Program-made: the position numbers and the translations under genes
Shown here: positions 1-7,710 of the stretch, in pieces
Numbering within the stretch: position 1 is the stretch's first letter
How the letters are laid out: each line of letters starts with the position of its first letter
Notes under the pieces: generated by a model
Told to the model about the DNA's origin: nothing
Seen by the model: the letters and a program-made list of their open reading frames with translations, nothing else
Databases searched by the model: none
Source of the DNA: an uncultured Mollicutes bacterium
GTDB lineage: Bacteria > Bacillota_I > Bacilli_A > RF39 > UBA660
Direction: 5' to 3'
DNA length: 24,454 bases
Assembly: GCA_900543055.1 (NCBI GenBank)
Contig: UQQI01000022.1
Span: 1 to 24,454 of the forward strand

Positions 1-1443
1 AAAGAAAACTATAAATATATTTTAATATTTTCTTTAATATATTTTATTGCTCTTATACCATTAATTAGAGCAAACATAAATTATAAAGATGATCTTGGAA
101 GAATTAGATATGGATATCGTGATTTTGGATTTGGAAGATATGTATCAGACTACTTATCAATTCTTTTACATGGAAGTAGTAATATATCAGATATATCACC
201 ATTTACAACACTTTTAGCAATAGTAATTATGGCTTTAGCAAGTACTATTATATTAAGAATATTATTAAAAGAAAAAAAGATAAAATGGTATCATATAGCG
301 GCCGCATTACCAATTGGAATGAATCCATATTTCTTAGAGTGTTACGCATATAAGTATGATGCTCCGTACATGGCACTATCAGTTTTATTTTCAACTATCC
401 CATTTATATTTTATAAAAAAGAAGAGTCAAATAAAAATACCTTATTTATTATAGTAAGTATTATTTGTACGTTTTTAATGGCATCCAGTTACCAAGCTTC
501 AGCTGGAATATTTCCAATAATTACAATAATTTTGGTCCTAACAATGTTTAGTAAAAAAGAAGAAAAAAAAGAAATATTCAAATTTATTTATAAATCAGTA
601 ATAGGATATGGTCTTGGTCTGATAATATTCAAATTGATATTACCAGATACATCAGGTTCCTATATAAATCCACAAATTTTAAGTTTAAAAGATTTTATTC
701 CAAAAGCAATATCTAATTATGGAAAATTTTATTCAATTATATGTGAAGAATTAAAATCAATTTGGCTAATAATTATCATTTCCATAATAATTACTTTTAT
801 ATTAAAAGAAATAATACAAAGTCAAGAAAAAAAAGTTATATCTATAACCGCAACAATTATATCATTAATTCTAATGTTTTTATTAGTATTTGGGGTATAT
901 CCATTTTTAACAGAACCAATATTTGAACCAAGATCAATGTATGTGTTTTTCATACTTATATCAATTCTTGCAATAAAATGTTGTAGTTGTAAGCATAATT
1001 TAATTGTAAAAGTATCATCAATTTGTCTAGCATATGCATTTTTTACAACTTCTTTAATTTTTGGTAACGCATGTTTCGAACAATTTAAATATAATCAACT
1101 TAGATTAACATTATTAATAAATGATATAAATAATTTAGATGTAAAAAATGAAAAAATACTTAAAATAGATATAGAAGGAACAATAGGAAGATCTAAAAAA
1201 ATTGATGGAATAGTTGATAAATTACCAGTTTTTAATAAATTATTACCAACTACATTAGGAGATAATAATTCTATATTACAAGTATATGAAATTGCTACAT
1301 ACTATGATATTCCAAATGTGGAATTCAATACATTAACCAAAAATAAGATTTCAGATAAAGAGATAGAATTTGTAAAAGAAACCAGATATCATTCAATTTA
1401 TCAGAAAGATAATTATGTTTTAGTAAAATTGAAAAAGATGTAA
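1..1443 (+). CDS. GtrII-like GT-C glucosyltransferase family membrane protein, 5'-truncated
   Basis: The reading frame is open from base 1, so the gene begins before the window; 480 residues are visible. The first in-frame ATG (229) is internal, because the family's N-terminal signature lies before it: a DD pair followed by R-x-x-x-G-Y-R and then a GR motif, at about residues 30-47. This pattern, with many hydrophobic segments and a short soluble C-terminal tail, matches the GtrII family (PF14264), which transfers sugars from polyprenyl-phosphate donors to surface polymers on the outer face of the membrane. A GtrB-like enzyme that could make such a donor follows 140 bases downstream. Family assignment is from motif recognition; donor and acceptor are unknown. 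Confidence 0.75.
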   Translation, partial: KENYKYILIFSLIYFIALIPLIRANINYKDDLGRIRYGYRDFGFGRYVSDYLSILLHGSSNISDISPFTTLLAIVIMALASTIILRILLKEKKIKWYHIAAALPIGMNPYFLECYAYKYDAPYMALSVLFSTIPFIFYKKEESNKNTLFIIVSIICTFLMASSYQASAGIFPIITIILVLTMFSKKEEKKEIFKFIYKSVIGYGLGLIIFKLILPDTSGSYINPQILSLKDFIPKAISNYGKFYSIICEELKSIWLIIIISIIITFILKEIIQSQEKKVISITATIISLILMFLLVFGVYPFLTEPIFEPRSMYVFFILISILAIKCCSCKHNLIVKVSSICLAYAFFTTSLIFGNACFEQFKYNQLRLTLLINDINNLDVKNEKILKIDIEGTIGRSKKIDGIVDKLPVFNKLLPTTLGDNNSILQVYEIATYYDIPNVEFNTLTKNKISDKEIEFVKETRYHSIYQKDNYVLVKLKKM

Positions 1444-1491
1444 TAGAAAGAATGTTAAATAAATAATTATAATATAAGTAAACCTAAAAAA

Positions 1492-1520
1492 TTGCTTAAG
1501 AACAGCTAAGATGATATAAT
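1492..1520 (+). promoter_or_regulatory. Extended -10 sigma-A promoter for the GtrB-like gene
   Basis: TTGCTT (1492-1497) and TATAAT (1515-1520) are separated by 17 bases. TG stands one base before the -10, giving an extended -10 (TGaTATAAT). It lies between the GtrII-like and GtrB-like genes and suggests that a new transcription unit starts here. Confidence 0.75.
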
Positions 1521-1583
1521 AATAGTAAAGAAATAATATAAAGGGTAGAGAAGTACAATAGAAAAAGAAGTAGAGGTAAAGTT

Positions 1584-2534
1584 ATGAAAAAAGAAAAAAT
1601 ATCAATAGTAGTTCCTTGTTATAATGAGGAAGAATCATTGCCAATTTTTTATAAGGAAATTAATAAAATTTCTAAAGAAATGAAAGAAGTGAATTTTGAA
1701 TTTTTATTTATTAATGATGGTAGTAAAGACAAAACATTAAGTATTCTAAAAGAATTAGCAAAAAAAGACGACAGAGTAAGATTCATTTCGTTCTCTAGAA
1801 ATTTTGGTAAAGAAGGCGGAATGTATGCAGGACTTGAAAATGCAACTGGAGATTATGTTGCTATAATGGATGCAGATATGCAAGACCCGCCTAGCATGAT
1901 TAAAACAATGTATCATGATATTAAAGAAGAAGGATATGATTGTGTAGCATTATGTAGTCCACAACATATTGGATATAATTTTATCAGGAAGTTCTTTACA
2001 AATTGTTGGTACAAATTAATTGCAAAAATATCATCAACTCCACAAGTTCCAGGAGCAAGAGATTTTAGATTAATGAAAAGAAAAATGGTAGATGCTATAG
2101 TTAATATGAGAGAGTACAACAGATACTCAAAAGGTATTTTCTCATTTGTTGGATTTAATACTAAATGGATTGAGTATAATGCACCAGACAGAGTAGCAGG
2201 AGAATCTAAATTTAATTTCTGGAAATTATTTAAATATGCTTTAGAAGGTATTCTTGCCTTTTCAACAACACCTTTAGTAATATCTGCTATAGTTGGACTT
2301 GTTTTCTGCTTAATAGCTTTCATCGCAATTATTGTTATAATTGTAAAAACCCTTGCATTTGGAGACCCAGTTGGTGGATGGCCAAGTCTTGCTTGTATAA
2401 TAATATTTGTAAGCGGTGTTCAATTATTCTTTTTAGGTATAATTGGAATGTATATGTCTAAACTATACTTAGAAGTAAAGAAAAGACCAATATATATATC
2501 ATCTATAACTGAAAAGGATGAGAAAAGTGAATAA
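1584..2534 (+). CDS. GtrB/CsbB-like polyprenyl-phosphate glycosyltransferase (GT2)
   Basis: A 316-residue enzyme predicted to move a sugar from a nucleotide donor to undecaprenyl phosphate on the cytoplasmic face of the membrane, supplying extracytoplasmic GT-C enzymes. The GT-A domain (about 5-200) has the P-x-Y-N-E-E start (11-16), NDGS (44-47) and the DADMQDPP motif (96-103), which holds the metal-binding DxD and is typical of dolichol-phosphate-mannose synthase/GtrB proteins. Two C-terminal TM segments (about 230-256 and 265-292) also match GtrB and B. subtilis CsbB. AGAGG (1572-1576) lies 7 bases before ATG. Its 3' end overlaps the next GT2 gene. No GtrA-type flippase gene is visible nearby. 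The sugar identity is unknown. Confidence 0.92.
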   Translation: MKKEKISIVVPCYNEEESLPIFYKEINKISKEMKEVNFEFLFINDGSKDKTLSILKELAKKDDRVRFISFSRNFGKEGGMYAGLENATGDYVAIMDADMQDPPSMIKTMYHDIKEEGYDCVALCSPQHIGYNFIRKFFTNCWYKLIAKISSTPQVPGARDFRLMKRKMVDAIVNMREYNRYSKGIFSFVGFNTKWIEYNAPDRVAGESKFNFWKLFKYALEGILAFSTTPLVISAIVGLVFCLIAFIAIIVIIVKTLAFGDPVGGWPSLACIIIFVSGVQLFFLGIIGMYMSKLYLEVKKRPIYISSITEKDEKSE

Positions 2535-3471
2535 AAAAGATATAAGTATAATAGTTCCTATTTACAATGCTGAAAAATATTTAAACAAATGTATCGATTC
2601 AATAATTAATCAGTCAAAAAAAGAATTAGAAATTATCCTTATAAATGATGGTTCAACAGATAATTCAGAGAATATAATAAAAAAATATGATGATAAAAGA
2701 ATAAAATATTTTAAAAATAAAAATCAAGGTATTGGGAAAACACGAAATTTTGGAATTAAAAAAGCAACAGGAAAATATATAATGTTTTTAGATAGTGATG
2801 ATTTTTTAGAATTAAATGCATGTGAAAAAATGTTTGAAAAAGCAGAAAAAGATAAGTTGGATATAGTAATTTGCGATTATTATAGATACTTTGATAATGG
2901 AAATAAAGAAGAAGTAAAATTACCAAATTTTAAAAATTCTTCTTTGAAAGACAATACTGATATTATATGTGAACATTTATCACCATGGGCAAAAATATAT
3001 AAAACAGACTTAATTAAAAAAAATAATATAAAGTTTGTAGAAAATTTAAAGTATGAAGATGCACCATTTGTAATAGAAGCGCTGGATTGTGCAAAAAAAA
3101 TTGGAAAAGTGAATTTACCATTAAATTATTATGTCATACATGAAAAAAGTGAAACTACAGTTAGAGATGAGAAAGTATTTGATATTATTCAGATTATAGA
3201 CATAATTAGAAAGTACACTAAGAACAAAAAATATTTAAAAGAAAAAATTGATAAACTAACTGTTAGAATTATTACAAATTATACAATTCAACAACGTATG
3301 CAAGAAGATAAAAATGTTGGAATAAGATTTATTAATGAGGCTTTTTCATACCTAAAAAAAGAAGTACCGGATTATAAAAATAATAAATATTTTGAAAATA
3401 GAAGTTTTTTTAAAAGAACAATTGAAAAGAATATGTTACTAACAAAAATATATGTTAAACTCTATAAATAG
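2518..3471 (+). CDS. Family 2 glycosyltransferase (EpsJ/WcaA-type)
   Basis: A 317-residue GT-A glycosyltransferase without membrane segments, predicted to add a sugar to a surface-polymer precursor in the cytoplasm. The nucleotide-binding strand reads I-I-V-P-I-Y-N-A-E (11-19), NDGS is at 43-46 and the metal-binding DSDD at 92-95; the C-terminal half is lysine-rich and variable. It is co-transcribed with the preceding GtrB-like gene. The ATG at 2518 has AAAAGG directly against it, too close for a good ribosome site. GTG at 2527 (residue 4) lies 8 bases after AAAGGA (2513-2518) and is the likelier start, leaving an 8-base overlap with the upstream stop. Donor and acceptor are unknown. Confidence 0.9.
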   Translation: MRKVNKKDISIIVPIYNAEKYLNKCIDSIINQSKKELEIILINDGSTDNSENIIKKYDDKRIKYFKNKNQGIGKTRNFGIKKATGKYIMFLDSDDFLELNACEKMFEKAEKDKLDIVICDYYRYFDNGNKEEVKLPNFKNSSLKDNTDIICEHLSPWAKIYKTDLIKKNNIKFVENLKYEDAPFVIEALDCAKKIGKVNLPLNYYVIHEKSETTVRDEKVFDIIQIIDIIRKYTKNKKYLKEKIDKLTVRIITNYTIQQRMQEDKNVGIRFINEAFSYLKKEVPDYKNNKYFENRSFFKRTIEKNMLLTKIYVKLYK

Positions 3472-3484
3472 GAAGTGAATAAAC

Positions 3485-4801
3485 TTGGAAAAGATAACCA
3501 AATTTTTAAATAAAAATCAGAAGAAAATATTTTTACTTTTAATATTTATTTCCATGCTGATTTTAAACTTTTTAACACCATTACTTGCTGATGACTATAG
3601 TTATGGTTTGAATTTAGATGGAAAAAGAATATCAAGTGTTATAGATATATTTAATTATCAAATATGGCATTATTTTAATTGGGGTGGAAGATCTATAGCT
3701 CATACGTTTGCTCAAACGTTTCTGATATTTCCCAAAGTCATATTTAACGTATTAAATTCAATTATATACACAATTTTAATTTACCTTATATATTTGCATG
3801 GAAAATTAAATAGAAAAAATAAAGATAATCCGTATATGTTATTATTAATACATTTTATTTTATGGTTCATTATTCCAGTATTTGGGCAATCATTTATATG
3901 GTTAATTGGCTCATGTAATTATTTATGGACCACAGTTATAATTTTATATTTTCTATGGTTATATAGAAAAAATTCAACAAGTGAAAAATGGTATAATTTA
4001 CTACTTATATTTATACTTGGATTATTGGCAGGATGGACAAATGAAAACACATCAGTTGGATTAATTATTATTTTAATCTCTAGTCTTATAATAAATAAAG
4101 TAGAAAAGAAAAATTTTGAGTTATCAAAGTCAAGATTATTTGGAATAATAGGAACTCTAGTAGGCTTTGCATTTATGATTTGTGCACCAGGAAATTATGT
4201 CCGTAATGCTGAATTTAAAGATGATACTTTTATTATAATAAAAATGGTTAGAAGAGCATTAGATATTACAAATAATTTAGAAAATATAGTTTTACCACTT
4301 TTAATAGCAATTATTATATTAATTTCATTAAAAATATATCATAAAAAGAAAATAGAAAAAGAGTCATATACTTTTATTTTAGGTGGATTTGCTGCAACAT
4401 ATGCAATGGTTTTATCACCAACATTTCCTGAAAGAGCATGGACTGGAGCAATAATTTTCTTTGTTATAGCAATAACAATACTTGCATTTGATTTAGATAA
4501 AATAAATCGCTTATATAAATTTATTTTAGTAGATTTGTGTATAATATTATCTGTCATATATATTGGACAATATATTAACTTAGCAAGAGATATTAATGAT
4601 TTGAGACATACATGGAATTATAGGGCAAAAGTTATCAATAATTCAAACAAAAATAAAATGTTTAAATTCTATAAATATGTAACTATTGACTCGAAAAATC
4701 CAGCCTATGGTTTAAACGATATAGGTGATGATTCAAAAGTATGGCCAAACAACTCAATTTCTAAATATTATGGAATTAAAGGAATAAAAGCAAAACAATA
4801 A
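3485..4801 (+). CDS. DUF6056-family polytopic membrane protein (putative GT-C)
   Basis: A 438-residue protein with about ten hydrophobic segments. It shows the marks I associate with DUF6056: ADDY near the N-terminus just after TM1 (residues 35-38), then W-G-G-R-S-x-A-H, W-x-x-G-S-C-N-Y-L-W in the middle, and G-W-T-N-E-N. An acidic pair after TM1 is typical of GT-C enzymes that use lipid-linked sugars outside the cell, so a glycosyltransferase role is inferred. The start is TTG at 3485, with AGGAAG (3470-3475) 9 bases upstream; the next in-frame Met is residue 20, inside TM1. It follows the GT2 gene by 13 bases and is closed by a terminator, so it is the last gene of the unit. Confidence 0.82.
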   Translation: MEKITKFLNKNQKKIFLLLIFISMLILNFLTPLLADDYSYGLNLDGKRISSVIDIFNYQIWHYFNWGGRSIAHTFAQTFLIFPKVIFNVLNSIIYTILIYLIYLHGKLNRKNKDNPYMLLLIHFILWFIIPVFGQSFIWLIGSCNYLWTTVIILYFLWLYRKNSTSEKWYNLLLIFILGLLAGWTNENTSVGLIIILISSLIINKVEKKNFELSKSRLFGIIGTLVGFAFMICAPGNYVRNAEFKDDTFIIIKMVRRALDITNNLENIVLPLLIAIIILISLKIYHKKKIEKESYTFILGGFAATYAMVLSPTFPERAWTGAIIFFVIAITILAFDLDKINRLYKFILVDLCIILSVIYIGQYINLARDINDLRHTWNYRAKVINNSNKNKMFKFYKYVTIDSKNPAYGLNDIGDDSKVWPNNSISKYYGIKGIKAKQ

Positions 4802-4806
4802 TTATT

Positions 4807-4835
4807 AAACTGCAATTATAAAAGTTGCAGTTTTT
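4807..4835 (+). terminator. Rho-independent terminator after the DUF6056 gene
   Basis: A 9-bp perfect stem, AAACTGCAA (4807-4815) with TTGCAGTTT (4825-4833), encloses a 9-base loop and runs into a T tract. It ends the unit that starts at the 1492 promoter. Confidence 0.88.
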
Positions 4836-4853
4836 CTATCTAAATGGATTAAG

Positions 4854-4888
4854 TTGACAAGAGCAACAATATCAATTTAAAATATAAT
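4854..4888 (+). promoter_or_regulatory. Probable promoter of the acyltransferase gene
   Basis: A consensus TTGACA (4854-4859) is followed after 18 bases by TAAAAT (4878-4883). A perfect TATAAT (4883-4888) overlaps that site but is 23 bases away, too far to pair with this -35. Leader length to ATG 4936 would be about 45 bases. Confidence 0.6.
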
Positions 4889-4935
4889 ATGACAATGTTT
4901 GTTAAGAATAGTAAAACTTTAAAGGAGATGATCCT

Positions 4936-6024
4936 ATGACAAAGAGAATTAAATATTGCGATGCCTTAAAAGCACTAGCAATAATTTTTGTTATATTAAT
5001 ACATGTACTAGCAGTATATAGAGATGTGTTTATAAATTCTAATCGAGTATATTACTTTTTTCTTTCATTACTTGATTCAATTGATAGAATTGCAGTACCT
5101 TCATTTTTTATGATTACTGGTATTTTAATGTTGAATAAAAAACCAGAAAACGATTATTTAAAATATCTAAGAAAAAGAATGCCAAAACTAATAATTACTT
5201 TTACTATATTTTCACTTGTTTATTATATATCTAGTATTTATAAAACTAATGAACAATTTTTAATTTTTAATTTTATTAGAACATTTTTATCTTATGGAGG
5301 AGTATATTATCATCTTTGGTTTATGTATGAAATAATAAGAATATATATATTAATTCCATTTTTATATCCATTTATAAAATCACTAAAAAAGAATGAAATA
5401 AAAAATTTAATCATTACAATTTTTATTTTAGGAAACGTAGTGAACTTTATATATATGTTTACATCACGATATAATCATACGATCTTTACAGGAATACCAC
5501 TTTCTTCATTAGCAATATGTATAAATTATTTATTTCTTGGATATTATTTACATAAATATGAAATTAAAAAAAATACAAGAAAGAAATTTTATATAGCAGG
5601 TATAATATCAACACTATTAATACCAGTTGCAGATTTATTTTATATAACTAATATGAGAAACGATAATATGTTTACTGTAAATTCAATATTTTTAATGCTA
5701 CCAGCAAGTGCAGTGTTTTTACTATTTAAATATAATTATGATAAATTAAAGCTAAATAATAAAGTGGAAAATATTATAAAAAAAATATCAAATAACACAT
5801 TATATATTTATATGATTCATGTAATTATATTAGAATTTATTATGAAATATATACATATAATTATTACTCCAAATAGATTAATAAACATATTAATTCTAAT
5901 ACCAATAACCTTAATATTGACTTTTATAATTTCATTTATACTTTCTTTACTAATAGATTTTTTATACAATAAAACATCAAATCTTATAACTAATATTTTA
6001 AAAAAAACAAAAGTAAATAATTAG
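4936..6024 (+). CDS. Acyltransferase 3 family membrane protein (OatA/WecH-like)
   Basis: A 362-residue integral membrane O-acyltransferase (PF01757), predicted to acylate sugars of a surface polymer. The N-terminus has the family opening R-I-x-Y-x-D-A-L-K-A-L-A followed by the conserved His in TM1 (I-L-I-H-V, residue 23). Next come R-I-A-V-P-S-F-F-M-I-T-G (residues 51-62), a Y-H-L-W-F-M-Y motif in the middle and about ten TM segments. There is no C-terminal SGNH domain of the kind OatA carries, so this is the short WecH-like form. The ribosome site AAAGGAG (4921-4927) is strong. It has its own promoter after the upstream terminator, and no terminator is seen before tagH. Substrate unknown. 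Confidence 0.92.
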   Translation: MTKRIKYCDALKALAIIFVILIHVLAVYRDVFINSNRVYYFFLSLLDSIDRIAVPSFFMITGILMLNKKPENDYLKYLRKRMPKLIITFTIFSLVYYISSIYKTNEQFLIFNFIRTFLSYGGVYYHLWFMYEIIRIYILIPFLYPFIKSLKKNEIKNLIITIFILGNVVNFIYMFTSRYNHTIFTGIPLSSLAICINYLFLGYYLHKYEIKKNTRKKFYIAGIISTLLIPVADLFYITNMRNDNMFTVNSIFLMLPASAVFLLFKYNYDKLKLNNKVENIIKKISNNTLYIYMIHVIILEFIMKYIHIIITPNRLINILILIPITLILTFIISFILSLLIDFLYNKTSNLITNILKKTKVNN

Positions 6025-6049
6025 TAAATAATTTAAAACCTAATAATAG

Positions 6050-6077
6050 TTGATTGTAGTTAATTAAAATGTATGAT
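6050..6077 (+). promoter_or_regulatory. Probable promoter of tagH
   Basis: TTGATT (6050-6055) and TATGAT (6072-6077) are separated by 16 bases. The -10 overlaps the upstream ATG at 6069, which would leave that ATG outside the transcript. This favours GTG 6111 as the tagH start. Confidence 0.5.
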
Positions 6078-6110
6078 AGAATAAATAAGAACAAGAAAAG
6101 AGGTATTATT

Positions 6111-6854
6111 GTGGAAAAAGATACAGCAATTAAAGTTACACATGTATCGAAAGATTTCAAATTATATTATGATAAAGCTAATACTTTAAAAGAAAAGATA
6201 TTATTCTTTTCTAAGAAAAATAAAAGTAAAAATGAAATCTTACATGTTTTAAAAGATATAAATTTAACAATTAAAAAGGGTGAAAGTGTTGCTCTTATAG
6301 GAACAAATGGTAGTGGAAAGTCAACTCTTTTAAAATTGATGACTAAAATAATTTATCCAAATAAAGGTAGAATTACTACTAATGGTAAATTAACATCATT
6401 ACTTGAATTAGGTGCAGGTTTCCATGATGATTTTACAGGAAGAGAAAATATTTATTTTAATGCATCTATATTTGGTTTAACTAAAGAGCAAATAGATGAA
6501 AAGATTGATGAAATAATAGAATTTTCTGAATTAGGAGATTTTATTGATAACCCAGTAAGAACTTATTCATCTGGAATGTATATGAGACTTGCATTTTCTG
6601 TTGCTATAAATGTTCAAGCAGAAATATTACTAATTGATGAAATACTTGCAGTAGGTGATCAACATTTCCAAGACAAATGTTTTAACAAATTAATTGAGTT
6701 AAAGAAATCTGGAAAAACTATAGTAATTGTTACTCATAGTATGGAACAAGTAAAAAGATTCTGTGATAGAGCAGTATGGTTATATAAAGGTGAAATAAGA
6801 AAAGATGGAAAAGTAGACAACGTATTAGATGAATACTTAAAGGTTTGTGGGTGA
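6111..6854 (+). CDS. tagH: TagH/Wzt-type ABC transporter ATPase for polysaccharide or teichoic acid export
   Basis: A 247-residue ATPase that would power export of a lipid-linked surface polymer with TagG. Walker A (GTNGSGKST, 64-72), signature Y-S-S-G-M (152-156), Walker B (I-L-L-I-D-E, 172-177), D-loop V-G-D (181-183) and the switch His (209) are all present. The N-terminal F-K-L-Y-Y-D-K-A-N-T-L-K-E-K segment (17-29) is typical of TagH/RfbB. It ends soon after the core domain and lacks the C-terminal polymer-recognition domain of E. coli Wzt and the extension of B. subtilis TagH. GTG 6111 was chosen because AAAAGAGGT (6096-6104) sits just before it; the ATG at 6069 has no ribosome site. The stop TGA lies 5 bases before the tagG ATG. 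Confidence 0.95.
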   Translation: MEKDTAIKVTHVSKDFKLYYDKANTLKEKILFFSKKNKSKNEILHVLKDINLTIKKGESVALIGTNGSGKSTLLKLMTKIIYPNKGRITTNGKLTSLLELGAGFHDDFTGRENIYFNASIFGLTKEQIDEKIDEIIEFSELGDFIDNPVRTYSSGMYMRLAFSVAINVQAEILLIDEILAVGDQHFQDKCFNKLIELKKSGKTIVIVTHSMEQVKRFCDRAVWLYKGEIRKDGKVDNVLDEYLKVCG

Positions 6855-6859
6855 TAAAT

Positions 6860-7633
6860 ATGAACGTATTCAAAGAAATATATAACTATCGAGAATTATT
6901 AAAAACAAATATCAAAAAAGAGATTAGAGGAAAATATAAAGGATCATGGCTAGGTGTTTTATGGACATTCTTAAATCCATTATTAATGCTTGCTGTATAT
7001 GCCTTTGTATTCCCATATATTTTAAGAGTTAATGTAGATAACTATACAATATTTATGATAGTTGCATTAATTCCATGGAATTTCTTTACAACAGCAATTC
7101 AATCTGGAACAGGTAGCGTTGTTGCAAATGGAAATATTTTAAAGAAAGTATATTTTCCAAGAGAAATAATTCCAATTTCAATAACAACAAGTCAATCAGT
7201 AAACTTCTTAATTACTTGTATTATAATGGCAGTATTTATAATATTTAGTGGAGTAGGATTCTCAGTGCATGCATTACTATTCCCATTACTTGTTTTAATT
7301 CAATATATTTTAATATTAGGATTAACTTTTATTTTATCTGCCTTAACAGTATTTGTAAGAGATATTGATCATTTTGTAAGCGTAATATTAATGTTAGGTT
7401 TCTATGCAACTCCAATTGTATATCAAGGAGAAATGTTACCTAAGAAATTCCAGATTTTCTTAAAATTAAATCCGATGGCTCAATTAGTTGAAGCATATAG
7501 ATCAATACTTTACTACCATAGAATGCCAGATATGACAATGTTAGTTATTTGGGGATTAGGAAGCGTTGCTTTATTAGTAGTTGGATATTTAATATTCAAA
7601 AAATTAGAAAAATCATTTGTAGAGGAATTATAA
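6860..7633 (+). CDS. tagG: TagG/Wzm-type ABC-2 polysaccharide exporter permease
   Basis: A 257-residue permease of the ABC-2 polysaccharide exporter family, the membrane partner of the ATPase just upstream. The N-terminus has the typical Y-R-E-L-L amphipathic start, then R-G-K-Y-K-G-S-W-L-G-V-L-W and L-N-P-L-L-M leading into TM1. About six TM segments follow, plus the A-T-P-I-V-Y motif and a late L-N-P-M-A-Q-L-V-E-A-Y-R segment common to TagG/RfbA/Wzm. ATG 6860 is preferred over TTG 6845 because GGGTGA, which overlaps the tagH stop, lies 6 bases before it. A terminator follows at once, so the exporter is a compact two-gene unit. The exported polymer is not encoded in a recognisable way. Confidence 0.95.
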   Translation: MNVFKEIYNYRELLKTNIKKEIRGKYKGSWLGVLWTFLNPLLMLAVYAFVFPYILRVNVDNYTIFMIVALIPWNFFTTAIQSGTGSVVANGNILKKVYFPREIIPISITTSQSVNFLITCIIMAVFIIFSGVGFSVHALLFPLLVLIQYILILGLTFILSALTVFVRDIDHFVSVILMLGFYATPIVYQGEMLPKKFQIFLKLNPMAQLVEAYRSILYYHRMPDMTMLVIWGLGSVALLVVGYLIFKKLEKSFVEEL

Positions 7634-7634
7634 T

Positions 7635-7663
7635 AGTAGTCCAAAAAGGGCTACTTTTTTCTT
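7635..7663 (+). terminator. Rho-independent terminator after tagG
   Basis: Stem AGTAGTCC (7635-7642) pairs with GGGCTACT (7648-7655), 8 bp with one G-T pair, around a 5-base A loop. A T-rich tail continues to about 7664. Confidence 0.88.
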
Positions 7664-7680
7664 TATAAAATAGAATTTTG

Positions 7681-7689
7681 TGTTATTAT
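7681..7689 (+). promoter_or_regulatory. Extended -10 promoter of the FtsK-like gene
   Basis: TGtTATTAT (TG 7681-7682, hexamer 7684-7689) matches the extended -10 seen before several genes here. The -35 is weak (TTTATA, 7662-7667, spacer 16). Leader would be about 15 bases to ATG 7711. Confidence 0.5.
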
Positions 7690-7710
7690 AAATATAAGGT
7701 AGGTGTATCT

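Noticed and set aside
1913..2323. 136-codon open frame on the - strand
   Set aside because: Lies entirely inside the well-supported GtrB-like gene on the + strand, has no ribosome site and resembles no family; antisense shadow.
4854..4888. Pairing TTGACA with the perfect TATAAT at 4883
   Set aside because: The spacer would be 23 bases; TAAAAT at 4878 with an 18-base spacer is more plausible.
6069..6110. Longer tagH start at ATG 6069
   Set aside because: No ribosome site, overlaps the likely -10, and the extra 14 residues are absent from the usual TagH N-terminus.
7678..7710. TTG start for the FtsK-like gene
   Set aside because: Falls in the promoter; ATG 7711 has AGGTAGGTG before it and begins directly at the TM anchor.
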